Numbered from the stretch's first letter, positions 1-9,661 are shown. The stretch is 64,000 nt of DNA from Rhizobium sp. CF080 (GCF_000282095.2 NZ_AKKC02000004.1:1488001-1552000); one strand, 5' to 3'. Program-made: numbers and translations. Notes: generated by a model from the letters alone, not told the origin.

Positions 1-55
1 TAACCGGCATATTCGGCGCAGCTGATTCGTTCGGATCCGGGAAAGGCCGGCGCTC

Positions 56-256
56 ATGCACCAGCAATATTTTGCCCAGAGCGACGCTCAACTCGTGATC
101 GCCACGGTCAAGGACCAGTCAACGACAGTGACCTCGCCACCCACACTCACGCAGCAGTGCAAGCAGAATGCGGACGTTATGTTTGGCCTCGCTCACGAGG
201 TCGAAAGCGTCGCCTATGCCGCCGTGATGGATGCGTATTGGCTTAAACCGAAATGA
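56..256 (+). CDS. Small hypothetical protein (66 aa), doubtful
   Basis: An ATG ORF with a purine-rich GGGAAAGG stretch upstream. The product matches no family I know and has no membrane segment or clear motif; it contains two Cys-free halves separated by a single Cys. It begins right at the window edge, so its neighbour on the left is unseen. It may be a real small gene or chance. The only support is the start and the Shine-Dalgarno-like sequence. Confidence 0.25.
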   Translation: MHQQYFAQSDAQLVIATVKDQSTTVTSPPTLTQQCKQNADVMFGLAHEVESVAYAAVMDAYWLKPK

Positions 257-325
257 TTTCCGAGCCTCACGCAGACCTGGGTCATTCCGCTTATCCCCTC
301 CCGGAGCCGGGGGCTTCTGAGGGGA

Positions 326-790
326 TCAGGGTTTCGCAGTCGTACCGATGCGGGCGACGCGTTCGAGGTAATCGACGATGACGTCCAGTTGCTCCTCCGA
401 ATACCTCTCCGTCACCTTGGCATATTGCGCCCTGAGCTCCTCCAGCAACTGGATAGGCTGCGCTGCGGCTTTCCGATCCAGAGAGATCAGAACGCTTCGG
501 CGATCCCCCGGATTTTCGCTTCGCGTTACGTACCCAAATCGCTGCAGACGATCCAGGAGTGCCGTCCCAGTGGCCGATGTGATGCCGAGATATGCGATGA
601 TCTCCTTCGGGCTTACGGGTGCATCCGCACTGCCGAGGAAGGAAATGCACCGCAGATCCGTGGGGTGGATCTTGCCTTCTCGAGCCGCCGCATCGAGCGA
701 TTCTTCGGCCTTGTGAAGCATCCCGCCAAGCGCTCTGCCAAGGCGAACAAGCCGCTGTTCCCGCGATGACAGTTTTCGCGCCATGCTCAC
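326..790 (-). CDS. MarR-family transcriptional regulator
   Basis: A 154-aa protein with the MarR layout: N-terminal dimerisation helix, central winged helix at about residues 58-105 (PKEIIAYLGITSATGTALLDRL) and the wing motif ENPGDRRSVLISL typical of the family. C-terminal helices complete the dimer arms. The start is GTG at 790 or ATG at 784; both give near-usual family length (about 150 aa). MarR proteins repress promoters and release DNA on binding small aromatics or oxidants; the ligand here is unknown. The nearest gene upstream is a GntR regulator on the same strand, and no target gene is adjacent, so autoregulation is the safest inference. A near-perfect inverted repeat lies directly upstream. 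Confidence 0.9.
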   Translation of the reverse strand: MSMARKLSSREQRLVRLGRALGGMLHKAEESLDAAAREGKIHPTDLRCISFLGSADAPVSPKEIIAYLGITSATGTALLDRLQRFGYVTRSENPGDRRSVLISLDRKAAAQPIQLLEELRAQYAKVTERYSEEQLDVIVDYLERVARIGTTAKP

Positions 791-797
791 GCTCTCG

Positions 798-814
798 GTT
801 GTTGCAGCAATAAC
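798..814. promoter_or_regulatory. Candidate MarR auto-operator
   Basis: GTTGTTGC-A-GCAATAAC, an 8-bp inverted repeat with one mismatch, begins 7 bases upstream of the GTG start of the MarR gene. MarR proteins usually bind 16-20 bp pseudo-palindromes overlapping their own promoter or ribosome site. The role is inferred from position and symmetry only. Confidence 0.4.
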
Positions 815-1122
815 GTTTTAACCCTCAAAAAGGGGAAGGCAAGGCTTTGCCACGCTACTCATAAATGGAGAACGCTCAGGCTGGGGGCTATTCAGTCGTC
901 GTGGCGCTCCCATGTAAAATCTGGCCCGCTGTGCTTCCCTCCACTCCAAGGAAAACGATGTACCATTAGCATGTCGCATCTATTCGGCCTCATAGCCTGC
1001 CGCTTTGAAGAAGTTTCGGCATTCTGTCACCATGGGCTGAAAGCTTGCTGCTAGGCGGGTGGCCCTGTTTGGCGGCGGCAAGCGAACCGGTTGATGATTT
1101 TTATCACACAAAATTCATTATC
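815..1122. other. Intergenic region, nothing clear
   Basis: About 300 bases between the MarR gene and the end of the GntR gene, both on the minus strand. It should hold the MarR promoter and the 3' untranslated region of the GntR mRNA. I see no supported ORF, no clear terminator hairpin and no repeat. Confidence 0.4.
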
Positions 1123-1989
1123 TTACTTGGATGTCTCTCGTGCGCCCATCAGGTGTCTACGCATCAGGGCTGCCGCGATTTCATTCTCGCCACGCTCCAG
1201 CCGGTCGAGGATCTCCAGATGCTCGCGACAGGTTACAGCCACGCGGGCGGAGCCGTGCTGCCAGTTGTAGTTCGAGAGGCGCCGGAGCTGGTTCTGGCGA
1301 TGCATTGCTTCTTTGATGTATCGATTCCCGGAGGCCGCACTGATACCCAGGTGAAACTCCGCATTCATCTCAAAAAGCGTGACGCTCGATGTGTCGGTCC
1401 AAGGTGCCGTCATAATCGCTTCGTGCCTTGATCGCATCGACTTCATCCAGTCCGCTGAAAGCGAGAATTCAGGCGAAAGGATCGCCGCGCATTCGATCAA
1501 CTGCCGAAAATCATAGCTCTCCTCTCGGGCGCGGGAATCGCGGACGGGATCGAAGAACTGCCAGCCATAGCCCTGCCGGCGCTCAATGACGCCTAGGCCC
1601 TCGAGCTTGATCAGCGCCTGGCGCACCGGCGTTCGCTCCCGGCCGGTGAGCCGCATCAGCTCGAGTTCCGCGAATTGTTCGGGCAACGCTCCTTCGCGGC
1701 GTAGCCTAGCAATTGCGATCAGCAGATCTTCGTCGCCAGATAGCGTCTCAAGTTTTTCAACGCGCGGCGGGATCGAAGCCAGCATCATGCCCCGGTTGGG
1801 CTCATGCTGCACGAAGCCTTCTTCCGCCAGCATTTCCAGTGCGATGCGCACCGGCGTGCGTGAAACGCTGAGCCGGTCGGCAAGCTGGTTCTGACGCAGC
1901 CGCGCGCCAGGCTGGAGATGGTCGTCATGGATGACGTCGATGATGCGGCGCATCAGGTCCTGCTGAAGAGGCGTGCTCGCATCCGACAT
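1123..1989 (-). CDS. GntR-family regulator with tandem winged helices and FCD domain
   Basis: A 288-aa regulator. Residues 8-70 form a normal GntR winged helix with the recognition segment SVSRTPVRIALEML at 41-54. Residues 85-148 form a second, similar winged helix with GRERTPVRQALIKL at 116-129. Residues 150-285 look like an FCD ligand-binding domain. Usual FCD-type GntR proteins are 220-250 aa with one winged helix, so the duplication explains the extra length. The gene is divergent from the C45/ABC transporter operon, separated by about 110 AT-rich bases, and is its probable regulator. Ligand unknown; a substrate of the operon is the likely effector. Confidence 0.88.
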   Translation of the reverse strand: MSDASTPLQQDLMRRIIDVIHDDHLQPGARLRQNQLADRLSVSRTPVRIALEMLAEEGFVQHEPNRGMMLASIPPRVEKLETLSGDEDLLIAIARLRREGALPEQFAELELMRLTGRERTPVRQALIKLEGLGVIERRQGYGWQFFDPVRDSRAREESYDFRQLIECAAILSPEFSLSADWMKSMRSRHEAIMTAPWTDTSSVTLFEMNAEFHLGISAASGNRYIKEAMHRQNQLRRLSNYNWQHGSARVAVTCREHLEILDRLERGENEIAAALMRRHLMGARETSK

Positions 1990-2098
1990 TTTCCGCTTGC
2001 CTTCCTGTCAGTTTTGGTTTTTGTTTTATGAAATACTTTTTTGGCGAAGGCAATCCCGGTTTGTCCGCGCCACCATTCAGCATCTGGAACAAGCCGTC

Positions 2099-3259
2099 AT
2101 GACCTTACCTCTTCCCTGCCCGCTCATCGAAGTTTCTGGTACCCCGTTCGAACGGGGTCAACAATATGGCGAGCAGGCCGCGGAACGTATTCTCAGAGGC
2201 ATCGAACATTACAAGCTTCAGCTGCATTCCTCGGGCCTGAAGGACAGTGACCTTGCCGCGATGATCGATCGTTTCGCCGGCGCGGTCGAGAATTACGGCA
2301 GCCAGTATATCGAGGAAATGCGCGGCATCGCCAAGGCGGTGAATACCGATCTCGCAGCGATCCTCCTGCTCAACGCTCGCACCGAAATTCTCAAGCTCGC
2401 GCGCCGCAGGGAAAAGGGGCAGGCGGACTTCATACAGTCTGACGGCTGCACGGGCGTCTTCGTCATGCCGCAGGCCAGCCGTGACGAGGTCTTCATCCAC
2501 GCCCAGAACTGGGACTGGAAGGCAGAATGCGCCGAGACTGCGGTCGTGCTGAAGATCAACCGGGAGGACGGGCCGGATATCATCACATTCACGGAAGCCG
2601 GCGGCCTCGCGCGCACCGGCTTCAATGCCGCCGGCATCTCCATCAGCGGCAACTATCTCGAAACCGATCGGGACTACCGCGAACTCGGCGTGCCGCTCGC
2701 CATCATCCGCCGCAAAGTTCTGGAACAGGATCATCTGGCAATGTCGATGCAGGCCGTCTACGGTACCCGCAAATCAGCCTCCAACAACATGATGATCGGC
2801 CACGCACATGGCGTCGCGATCGATTTCGAATGCGCGCCGGACGAGACCTTCCTCGTCCATCCGCAAAACGGCATGCTGGTGCATGCCAACCACTTCCAGA
2901 GCCCGGTCGCGCTGTCGAAGCTGCTCGACAAGGGTGTCCTCAACATGCCGGACTCGCTTTACCGCGACCTCCGCGTCCGCCAGTTGATCGAGCCGCATAT
3001 CGGCAAGGTCACGGTCGACACCGTAAAGGCCGCGCTGTCCGACACGTTCGAAAGCCCGTGGTCAGTCTGCCGGCCGCCGCGCAAGTCGCTTTCCAACAAC
3101 CAGTCCGCAACGGTCGCGATGATCGTCATGGTTCCAAGCGAAGGACGCATGGAAGTGGCATTGCTGCCGGCGCTGGGAGCGCATTTCTGGAATTACAGCC
3201 TCGACATGAAAATCCGGCCCGTCGAAGAGCCCCGCAAGGCACACACGCACGCGGCCTAA
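2099..3259 (+). CDS. C45-family acyltransferase/hydrolase (penicillin acyltransferase-like)
   Basis: A 386-aa protein of the Ntn-hydrolase family that includes isopenicillin N acyltransferase. The hallmark Gly-Cys site is at residues 116-117 (SDGCTG); in the family, autocatalytic cleavage there makes Cys117 the nucleophile. LNARTEIL at about 91-98 matches the conserved NARxE segment before that site. The ATG at 2099 starts the family-like sequence; a longer ORF from 1973 adds 42 residues across the likely promoter. No signal peptide is seen, so it acts in the cytoplasm. As first gene of an operon with a peptide-type importer and an aminotransferase it probably removes an acyl group from an imported amide. 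Exact substrate unknown. Confidence 0.85.
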   Translation: MTLPLPCPLIEVSGTPFERGQQYGEQAAERILRGIEHYKLQLHSSGLKDSDLAAMIDRFAGAVENYGSQYIEEMRGIAKAVNTDLAAILLLNARTEILKLARRREKGQADFIQSDGCTGVFVMPQASRDEVFIHAQNWDWKAECAETAVVLKINREDGPDIITFTEAGGLARTGFNAAGISISGNYLETDRDYRELGVPLAIIRRKVLEQDHLAMSMQAVYGTRKSASNNMMIGHAHGVAIDFECAPDETFLVHPQNGMLVHANHFQSPVALSKLLDKGVLNMPDSLYRDLRVRQLIEPHIGKVTVDTVKAALSDTFESPWSVCRPPRKSLSNNQSATVAMIVMVPSEGRMEVALLPALGAHFWNYSLDMKIRPVEEPRKAHTHAA

Positions 3260-3294
3260 CCAAGACCAATAAGGGAACGAGACGGGAGCCTCCA

Positions 3295-4863
3295 ATGAAA
3301 TATCATAACCTCTTGAAGACCGCGGCGGTAGTGGCGCTGCTGGCCGCCACCGCAGGCACGGCGATGGCACAGGACAAGACGATGCGGGTGCGCATCAATG
3401 CCGACATCCGCTCGACCGATCCGGGCGTCAACCGCGACGCCAATAGCGACGCCATTGTGCTGCACATGGTCGAGGGCCTCGTCGGATACAAGGACGACGC
3501 ATCGATCGCGCCGTTGCTGGCAAAATCGGTCGACGTCTCCGCCGATGGCAAGACCTATACGTTCAAATTGCGCGACGGGTTAAAATTCAGCAATGGCGAA
3601 CCGCTGACTTCCGCCGATGTGTTGGCCTCTTGGCAACGTTATGTCGATCCGAAGACCGCATGGAGATGCCTCAAGGACGTCACGGGATCGAGCGTCGCGA
3701 ACGTCACCAATGTGGCGGCACCGGATGCCTCGACTGTTGTCTTCACGCTGGAGAAGCCGACCGCTCTCTTCCTCGCCACCCTCGCGCGCACCGATTGCGG
3801 CAGTACCGGCATCTATCAGAAGAGTTCGCTCGATGCGCAGGGCAAGTGGGTGAAGCCAGTCGGCACCGGTCCCTTCATGCTGCAGGAATGGCGCAGCGGA
3901 CAATATGTCCAGCTCGTCGCCAACCCGAACTACGTCTCCCCCGGCGGCGAACGCACCGGTTATGTCGGCGACAAGACGCCGAAGGTTGCGGCCGTGCGTT
4001 TCATGGTCATTCCGGATGATGCGGCGGCCAAGGCCGGGCTTTATTCTGGCGATGTCGATGTCATCAGCGACGTCAACAATGCCGATGTCGAGGAGTTTTC
4101 CGCCAGCGATAAGCTGAAGGTGGACAAGGTCGCCAGCATGGGCCTGACCGGCCTCCTCTTCCAGACCCGCGATCCGCTGCTGAAGGACGTCCGAATCCGC
4201 AAGGCGCTGCTGCTCTCGCTCGATATCCCGCAGATCTCCGAAGCACTGACGAATGGCCAGTCACCGGCCAACCTTTCGGTCATTCCTGTACCAAGCCCCT
4301 ATTCCGGCAAGCTGCAAAAGGTAGTCCCGACTCGCAATCTTGAGGAGGCCAAGAAACTGCTGGCAGAAGCCGGATACAAGGGCCAGCCGATCAAGTGGCT
4401 TGCGACGAAATTCTATCCGTCGCTCTTCGATGCCGCCGTACTCGTCCAGGCCATGGCGCAGGAAGCCGGAATCAATATCGAGATCGAAACGCTCGATTGG
4501 GCAACGCTGCTCGATCGCTATACGGCCGGCAACTATTCGGCCATGTCGTTCACCTATTCCGCCCGCCTCGATCCCTCGCTTTCCTTCGACATGGTCAGCG
4601 GCAACAAGGATAAGAGCCCGAACAAGGTCTGGGACAATCCGGAAGGCCTGAAGCTGATCAACGAAAGCACGACCATCAGCGATGACAAGCAGCGCCAGGC
4701 ACTATTCGACAAGCTGGAAGGCATGATCCGCGCCGATGTGCCGCTGATCCCGCTTTATTCCGGCACCCGCATCGGTGCGGTGCGTGCCAATGTCGAAGGT
4801 TACAAGACCTGGCCGGTCGGTTATCCGCGCATGTGGGGCGTTTCTTTCGCGCAAGGAAAGTAG
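3295..4863 (+). CDS. ABC transporter substrate-binding protein, family 5 (DppA/OppA type)
   Basis: A 522-aa periplasmic binding protein. Residues 1-25 are a classic Sec signal peptide ending AMA before Gln26. The mature part has the SBP_bac_5 pattern: ADIRSTDP near the N-terminus, DGKTYTFKLRDGLKFSNGEP, and VGTGPFMLQEW in the middle. The ATG at 3295 is set by the signal peptide; the frame is open far upstream only as an overlap with the C45 gene. It captures the substrate for the two permeases that follow by 3 bases and then by overlap. Family-5 proteins bind peptides, opines and other amine-containing compounds. A clear paralogue lies at 53.0 kb. Confidence 0.93.
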   Translation: MKYHNLLKTAAVVALLAATAGTAMAQDKTMRVRINADIRSTDPGVNRDANSDAIVLHMVEGLVGYKDDASIAPLLAKSVDVSADGKTYTFKLRDGLKFSNGEPLTSADVLASWQRYVDPKTAWRCLKDVTGSSVANVTNVAAPDASTVVFTLEKPTALFLATLARTDCGSTGIYQKSSLDAQGKWVKPVGTGPFMLQEWRSGQYVQLVANPNYVSPGGERTGYVGDKTPKVAAVRFMVIPDDAAAKAGLYSGDVDVISDVNNADVEEFSASDKLKVDKVASMGLTGLLFQTRDPLLKDVRIRKALLLSLDIPQISEALTNGQSPANLSVIPVPSPYSGKLQKVVPTRNLEEAKKLLAEAGYKGQPIKWLATKFYPSLFDAAVLVQAMAQEAGINIEIETLDWATLLDRYTAGNYSAMSFTYSARLDPSLSFDMVSGNKDKSPNKVWDNPEGLKLINESTTISDDKQRQALFDKLEGMIRADVPLIPLYSGTRIGAVRANVEGYKTWPVGYPRMWGVSFAQGK

Positions 4864-4866
4864 CTC

Positions 4867-5820
4867 ATGCATGCCCTTTCCAAATATGTCGCGAAGCGTC
4901 TGTTATGGACGCTTCCGACGCTCTTGATCGTGGCCGTGATGGTGTTCTTCCTGGTGCGGATGATCCCTGGCGATCCCGCCCAGCTGATCCTCGGTGATAG
5001 CGCCGGCCCGGAAGAACTGGCCAACCTGCGCGCCAATCTGGGCCTCGACCAGCCAGTGCCGGTCCAGTTCCTCTACTGGCTTGGCAATGTCCTCCGGGGC
5101 GACCTTGGCCATTCGATCTCCAATGGTGCGTCCGTGCTGCCGCTGATGCTCGACCGTTTCCAGGTCAGCGCCACCATCGTGCTGGTCGCCGTCGCCCTCG
5201 CGACGCTGATGGCTGTTCCGGCCGGGCTTTTCGCGGCATGGCGGCAGAACGAGCATGTCGATATCGCCATCGTCGCCGCATCGACGCTGCTGATGTCGGT
5301 TCCGAGTTTCTGGCTCGGCCTCGTGCTTTTGCTGGTCTTCGGTCTGAAGCTCGGATGGCTGCCGGTCGTCGGTTATGTGCCGTTCACCGAAAAGCCCTGG
5401 ACCGCCATCACCTATGTGATCCTGCCAGTGGTGACGCTGATGCTGATCGAGGTTGGCGTGCTGACCCGCATGATGCGCGCCAGCGCCATCGAAATCCTGC
5501 GGCTGGAATATGTCATGCATGCCCGCGCGAAAGGCCTTTCCGAACGCAAGGTCCTGCTGCGCCACGTGCTGCCGAATGCCTTCGCTCCGACCTGGACGAT
5601 GATCGGGCTGGTGCTCGGCGGGCTACTCGGCGGCATTGCGGTGCTGGAAACCGTCTTCACCTTGCCCGGCCTGGGGCGCCTTCTCGTCGATGCGATCTTC
5701 GCTCGCGACTATCCAGTGGTACAGGGATGTCTTCTGTTCACGGCCTTGATCTACGTGATCGTCAATCTGATCGTCGATCTGTGCTATCCGTTGTTCGATC
5801 CGCGGATCACCGCCTCATGA
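4867..5820 (+). CDS. ABC transporter permease, DppB type
   Basis: A 317-aa inner-membrane protein with six predicted helices, the first at residues 13-33 (TLLIVAVMVFFLVRMIPGDP), typical of DppB/OppB. The cytoplasmic EAA-like loop for ATPase contact is ARAKGLSERKVLLRHVLPNA near residue 217. Length equals the family norm. It starts 3 bases after the binding-protein stop and its TGA overlaps the ATG of the next permease, so translation is coupled. It forms the translocation pore with the DppC-type partner. Confidence 0.93.
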   Translation: MHALSKYVAKRLLWTLPTLLIVAVMVFFLVRMIPGDPAQLILGDSAGPEELANLRANLGLDQPVPVQFLYWLGNVLRGDLGHSISNGASVLPLMLDRFQVSATIVLVAVALATLMAVPAGLFAAWRQNEHVDIAIVAASTLLMSVPSFWLGLVLLLVFGLKLGWLPVVGYVPFTEKPWTAITYVILPVVTLMLIEVGVLTRMMRASAIEILRLEYVMHARAKGLSERKVLLRHVLPNAFAPTWTMIGLVLGGLLGGIAVLETVFTLPGLGRLLVDAIFARDYPVVQGCLLFTALIYVIVNLIVDLCYPLFDPRITAS

Positions 5821-6632
5821 TCAGGCAACCGGCAAATCTCATCATCGGCTCTCTTCTGTTGATTTTCATCGGCGGCATGGCGCTGCTAGCCCTGTTCTGG
5901 ACACCTTACGATCCGGCGGCGATCAAGCTGATCGCCAAGCTGAAGCCACCGTCGGCGCAATTCTGGCTCGGCACCGACGAATTCGGCCGCGACGTCGTCT
6001 CCCGCCTGATGACCGGCGCGGTGCAGAGCATGACGGTCGCCATCCTGACCGTCGCCTTCGCAATCACCGTCGGCACGATCACCGGACTGATCGCCGGTTA
6101 CACGCGTGGCCTGGTGGACCGCATCCTGATGGTCTTCAGCGACGCGCTTCTCGCCTTCCCCGGCACCTTGCTGGCCCTCGGCCTGATGGTGATTTCCGGC
6201 CCGAACAAATACGGCATCATCCTGGCGCTCGGCATCGCCTATGCCCCGTCGGTGCTGCGCATCGTCCGCGCGAGCGTGCTGTCGACCAGAGAGCGTGAAT
6301 ATGTCGAGGCCTCACGCGTTATCGGCAATTCCGAACTTACTACCATGTTCCGCCATATCCTGCCGAACTGCACGGCGCCGATCGTGGTGCTGGCCACCTC
6401 CATGTTCGGCTGGGTGGTGCTGGCGGAAAGCGGCCTGAGCTTCCTCGGGCTCGGTGTTCCACCACCGGCGCCCACCTGGGGCAACATGCTGTCGGCGGCG
6501 CGTACCTATATCGAGAAGGCCCCTTGGCTTGGGCTTGCCCCCGGCATCTGCATCTCGCTGACGCTTCTCGGCATCAATCTGCTGGGCGATGCCTTGCGCG
6601 ACCGCTTCGATCCGAGAATGGAGCAACGGTGA
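5817..6632 (+). CDS. ABC transporter permease, DppC type
   Basis: A 271-aa inner-membrane permease. The N-terminal anchor helix is followed by FWLGTDEFGRDVVSRL, a signature of DppC/OppC proteins, then five helices. The EAA-like loop EASRVIGNSELTTMFRHILP lies near residue 162. The ATG at 5817 overlaps the preceding stop as ATGA; an upstream extension of this frame is only a shadow of dppB. The end overlaps the ATPase start by one base. It pairs with the DppB-type permease. Confidence 0.93.
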   Translation: MIRQPANLIIGSLLLIFIGGMALLALFWTPYDPAAIKLIAKLKPPSAQFWLGTDEFGRDVVSRLMTGAVQSMTVAILTVAFAITVGTITGLIAGYTRGLVDRILMVFSDALLAFPGTLLALGLMVISGPNKYGIILALGIAYAPSVLRIVRASVLSTREREYVEASRVIGNSELTTMFRHILPNCTAPIVVLATSMFGWVVLAESGLSFLGLGVPPPAPTWGNMLSAARTYIEKAPWLGLAPGICISLTLLGINLLGDALRDRFDPRMEQR

Positions 6633-8239
6633 TGACTACCGAAACTTCCCGTCCGCTGCTGAGCGTCCGCAATCTCCGCGTTACGACATCCAACGGCCAT
6701 CCGGTCCTGCACGACGTCTCTTTCGATGTCGAAGCCGGCGGTATCGTCGCGCTGGTCGGCGAGAGCGGCAGCGGCAAGACGGTCGCAGCGCGTGCCGCCA
6801 TGCGCCTTCTCCCCAAGGCGATCAGCCCGGTTGCCGGTGAAATCCTGTTTGAAGGCCGCGACGTCCTGAAGATGTCGAGTTCTGAAGTGCGCCAGGTTCG
6901 CGGCGCGAAGATCGGCATGGTCTTTCAGGAACCGATGGTATCGCTCAACCCGGCGATGACGATCGGCGCACAGCTCGTTGAAGGACTGCGGCTGCATGAG
7001 AAGCTCGGCACCGAAGCTGCCCTAGCGCGGGCAACTGAAATGCTGGAACGGGTGAAGATCCCGAACCCCGAAGCCTGCCTTGCCGCCTTCCCTCACCAGT
7101 TCTCGGGCGGCATGCGCCAGCGCATCATGCTCGCTTCCGTCATGCTTCTGCGGCCGAAGCTGCTGATCGCCGACGAGCCGACCACCGCGCTCGATACGCT
7201 GACCCAGCGCGAGGTTTTGGAAGTAATGGTGGACCTTACCCGCACCTTCGGTACTGCCGTTCTGCTTATCACCCACAATCTCGGCCTCGTCGCGCAATAT
7301 GCGAAGAAGGTCATCGTTCTCGAACGCGGCAGGCTGATCGAGACGGGACCGGTGGAAGACGTGCTTCACCATCCGAAGGAACAATATACCCGCACCCTGA
7401 TAGACGCGTTGCCGAAGCGCGATCATGGCCGCAAGCCGCCAGCCGACGCCGCGCCGCTGATCGAGGCCCGTAATGTCGAAGTGACGTTCTCCGGCGCCGG
7501 CAACATGTTCAGCACGGCGGAAAAGAAACTCGCCGTGCGCGGCGTGTCGCTCGGTGTACGCCCCGGCGAAGTCGTTGCCGTGGTCGGCGGCTCAGGCTCG
7601 GGCAAGACGACGCTCGGACGGGCGATGCTCGGCCTGCTGCCGCTTTCTGGAGGAGACGTATTCTTCCGCGGGCGCCCGATGGCATCTGCCGACCGCTCCG
7701 CACTCCGCGACTACCGTCTGCAATGCCAGCTCGTCTTCCAAGACCCTTATTCCTCCCTCGATCCCCGCCAGAAGATTGTCGATATTATCGGCGAACCCCT
7801 GGCGCACGGCCCGAAGCTCGGCCGGGCCGAGAAGGCGGAACGGGTAAGCGCCATGCTCGACGAGGTGGGTCTTGCCGGACTTGGCGACCGTTACCCGCAT
7901 GCTTTGTCCGGTGGGCAAAGGCAGCGCGTTGCGATCGCCCGGGCGGTGATCCGCAATCCCGCTTTCGTCGTCGCCGACGAGCCGGTTTCGGCGCTGGACA
8001 TGACAATCCAGAAGCAGGTTCTCGATCTCTTCCGCAAACTGCAAGAAAACCACGGCTTCGCCTGCCTGTTCATTTCACACGATCTCGGCGCCGTTTCCCG
8101 CGTTGCCGACCGGATCATCGTCATGCAACAGGGTCTGATCGTCGAGGAAGGCAGCGTCAGCCGGATCTTGGATCACCCGCAACACGCCTATACGCAGGCC
8201 CTGCTCGAGGCGACACCGACCCTCGGCATAGCGGCGTGA
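6632..8239 (+). CDS. Fused double ABC ATPase (DppD-DppF type)
   Basis: A 535-aa protein carrying two complete ATPase domains. The first has Walker A GESGSGKT at residues 43-50, signature FSGGMRQR and Walker B LLIADEPTTALD. The second has Walker A GGSGSGKTT in the middle of the protein, signature LSGGQRQR and Walker B VVADEPVSALD. Single-chain fusions of DppD and DppF are common in rhizobial peptide-type importers. The ATG at 6632 shares a base with the dppC-type stop. It powers the transporter encoded just upstream. Confidence 0.94.
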   Translation: MTTETSRPLLSVRNLRVTTSNGHPVLHDVSFDVEAGGIVALVGESGSGKTVAARAAMRLLPKAISPVAGEILFEGRDVLKMSSSEVRQVRGAKIGMVFQEPMVSLNPAMTIGAQLVEGLRLHEKLGTEAALARATEMLERVKIPNPEACLAAFPHQFSGGMRQRIMLASVMLLRPKLLIADEPTTALDTLTQREVLEVMVDLTRTFGTAVLLITHNLGLVAQYAKKVIVLERGRLIETGPVEDVLHHPKEQYTRTLIDALPKRDHGRKPPADAAPLIEARNVEVTFSGAGNMFSTAEKKLAVRGVSLGVRPGEVVAVVGGSGSGKTTLGRAMLGLLPLSGGDVFFRGRPMASADRSALRDYRLQCQLVFQDPYSSLDPRQKIVDIIGEPLAHGPKLGRAEKAERVSAMLDEVGLAGLGDRYPHALSGGQRQRVAIARAVIRNPAFVVADEPVSALDMTIQKQVLDLFRKLQENHGFACLFISHDLGAVSRVADRIIVMQQGLIVEEGSVSRILDHPQHAYTQALLEATPTLGIAA

Positions 8240-8341
8240 CGAGACGAGATTCGACTCGGCAAACACGCGGGCCATCGGCGCCGCGATCGCAGATAACCTC
8301 AAGAGACGAGTCTCCTCGAGACACGAACGAAAGCCATCCCC

Positions 8342-9661
8342 ATGCAACAGCTCAATGCCAATTCGCTCGAATCCTTCTGGATGCCGTTCACGGTCAACCG
8401 GGATTTCAAGAAGAAGCCGCAAATCATCACCGGCGCGTCGGGCATGTATTACCACATGAGCGACGGCCACCGGCTCCTGGACGGGATCGCCGGCCTCTGG
8501 TGCGTGAATGCCGGGCATGGGCATCCGAAGATCGTCGAGGCGATCCAAAAACAGGCTGCGCAGCTCGATTTCGCGTCGTCATTCGGGCTCGGCCATCCGC
8601 TCGCCTTCGAATATGCCAACCGGCTGACATCCATTGCCCCCGAAGGCCTGGACCACGTCTTCTTCACCAATTCCGGGTCGGAAGCGACCGATACCGCGCT
8701 CAAGCTTGCGCTTGCCTACCACCATGCTCGCGGCCAGGGGCAAAGGCAGCGGATCATTGGCCGCCAGCGCGGGTATCACGGGGTCGGTTTTGGCGGACTT
8801 TCCGCAGCCGGCATGGGACCGCATAAGAAACAGTTCGGCATGCTTCTGCCGGGCGCCGCCCACATGCCGCATACCCACGACCTTGCCCGCAACGCCTTCA
8901 GCCGCGGCCAGCCGAGCCACGGCGCGGAGATCGCCGACGCGCTTGATCAAATGTTGCAGACCTACGATCCGTCGACGGTCGCGGCGGTCATCGTCGAACC
9001 GGTCGCCGGCTCGACGGGGGTGCTGATCCCGCCGGTCGGTTATCTCCAACGACTGAGAGAAATCTGCACGCGCCACGGCATTCTGCTGATTTTCGACGAG
9101 GTGGTGACCGGTTTCGGCCGCCTTGGGCGGCCATTCGCGGCGGACCGTTTCGGCATCACACCCGACCTCATTGCCATCGCCAAGGGCATGACGAACGGTG
9201 CAGTTCCCATGGGCGGTGTGATCAGTTCGAACAATATCTACGAGATGCTGATGGAGATCGCGCCGCAAGGGACCGTGGAATTCTCCCACGGCTATACCTA
9301 TTCCGGCCATCCGCTGGCATCGGCGGCGGCGCTTGCGGCACTGGATGTCTACATGACCGAAGGCATGTTCGAGCACGCGGCAGCGGTCGAACCGGTCTGG
9401 CAGGAGCGTGCCCATGCACTCAAGGGCCTCTCCGGCGTGGCGGATATCCGCAATCTCGGCCTGCTTGCCGGCATCGAACTCGGCGACGACGTCGCGAGCG
9501 GCAAGGCGATGGCCAAAGCGGTCTACGATTATTGCTTCGAGCGCGGCGTATTGATACGCCCGGTGGCAAACACGATCGTCCTCTCCCCTCCCTTGGTCAT
9601 TTCGGAGACGGAAATCGACACGCTGTTCTCAACGATTGCCGCCGGATTGAAGACGCTGTAG
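8342..9661 (+). CDS. Class III PLP aminotransferase (omega-amino acid:pyruvate type)
   Basis: A 439-aa fold-type I enzyme. FTNSGSEATDTALKLA binds the cofactor phosphate, DEVVTGFGRLG carries the Asp that contacts the pyridine nitrogen, and the Schiff-base lysine is Lys281 in IAKGMTNGAVPMGG. Overall it is closest to beta-alanine/omega-amino acid:pyruvate transaminases by motif pattern. The gene follows the transporter by about 100 bases and precedes the aconitase paralogue by 29 bases. In this operon it probably deaminates the amine released by the C45 enzyme to an aldehyde or keto acid. The true amino donor is unknown. Confidence 0.9.
   Translation: MQQLNANSLESFWMPFTVNRDFKKKPQIITGASGMYYHMSDGHRLLDGIAGLWCVNAGHGHPKIVEAIQKQAAQLDFASSFGLGHPLAFEYANRLTSIAPEGLDHVFFTNSGSEATDTALKLALAYHHARGQGQRQRIIGRQRGYHGVGFGGLSAAGMGPHKKQFGMLLPGAAHMPHTHDLARNAFSRGQPSHGAEIADALDQMLQTYDPSTVAAVIVEPVAGSTGVLIPPVGYLQRLREICTRHGILLIFDEVVTGFGRLGRPFAADRFGITPDLIAIAKGMTNGAVPMGGVISSNNIYEMLMEIAPQGTVEFSHGYTYSGHPLASAAALAALDVYMTEGMFEHAAAVEPVWQERAHALKGLSGVADIRNLGLLAGIELGDDVASGKAMAKAVYDYCFERGVLIRPVANTIVLSPPLVISETEIDTLFSTIAAGLKTL

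Noticed and set aside
2527..3294. N-terminal extension of the binding protein at 3295
   Set aside because: The extension overlaps the C45 gene in another frame, and a perfect Sec signal peptide starts at 3295.
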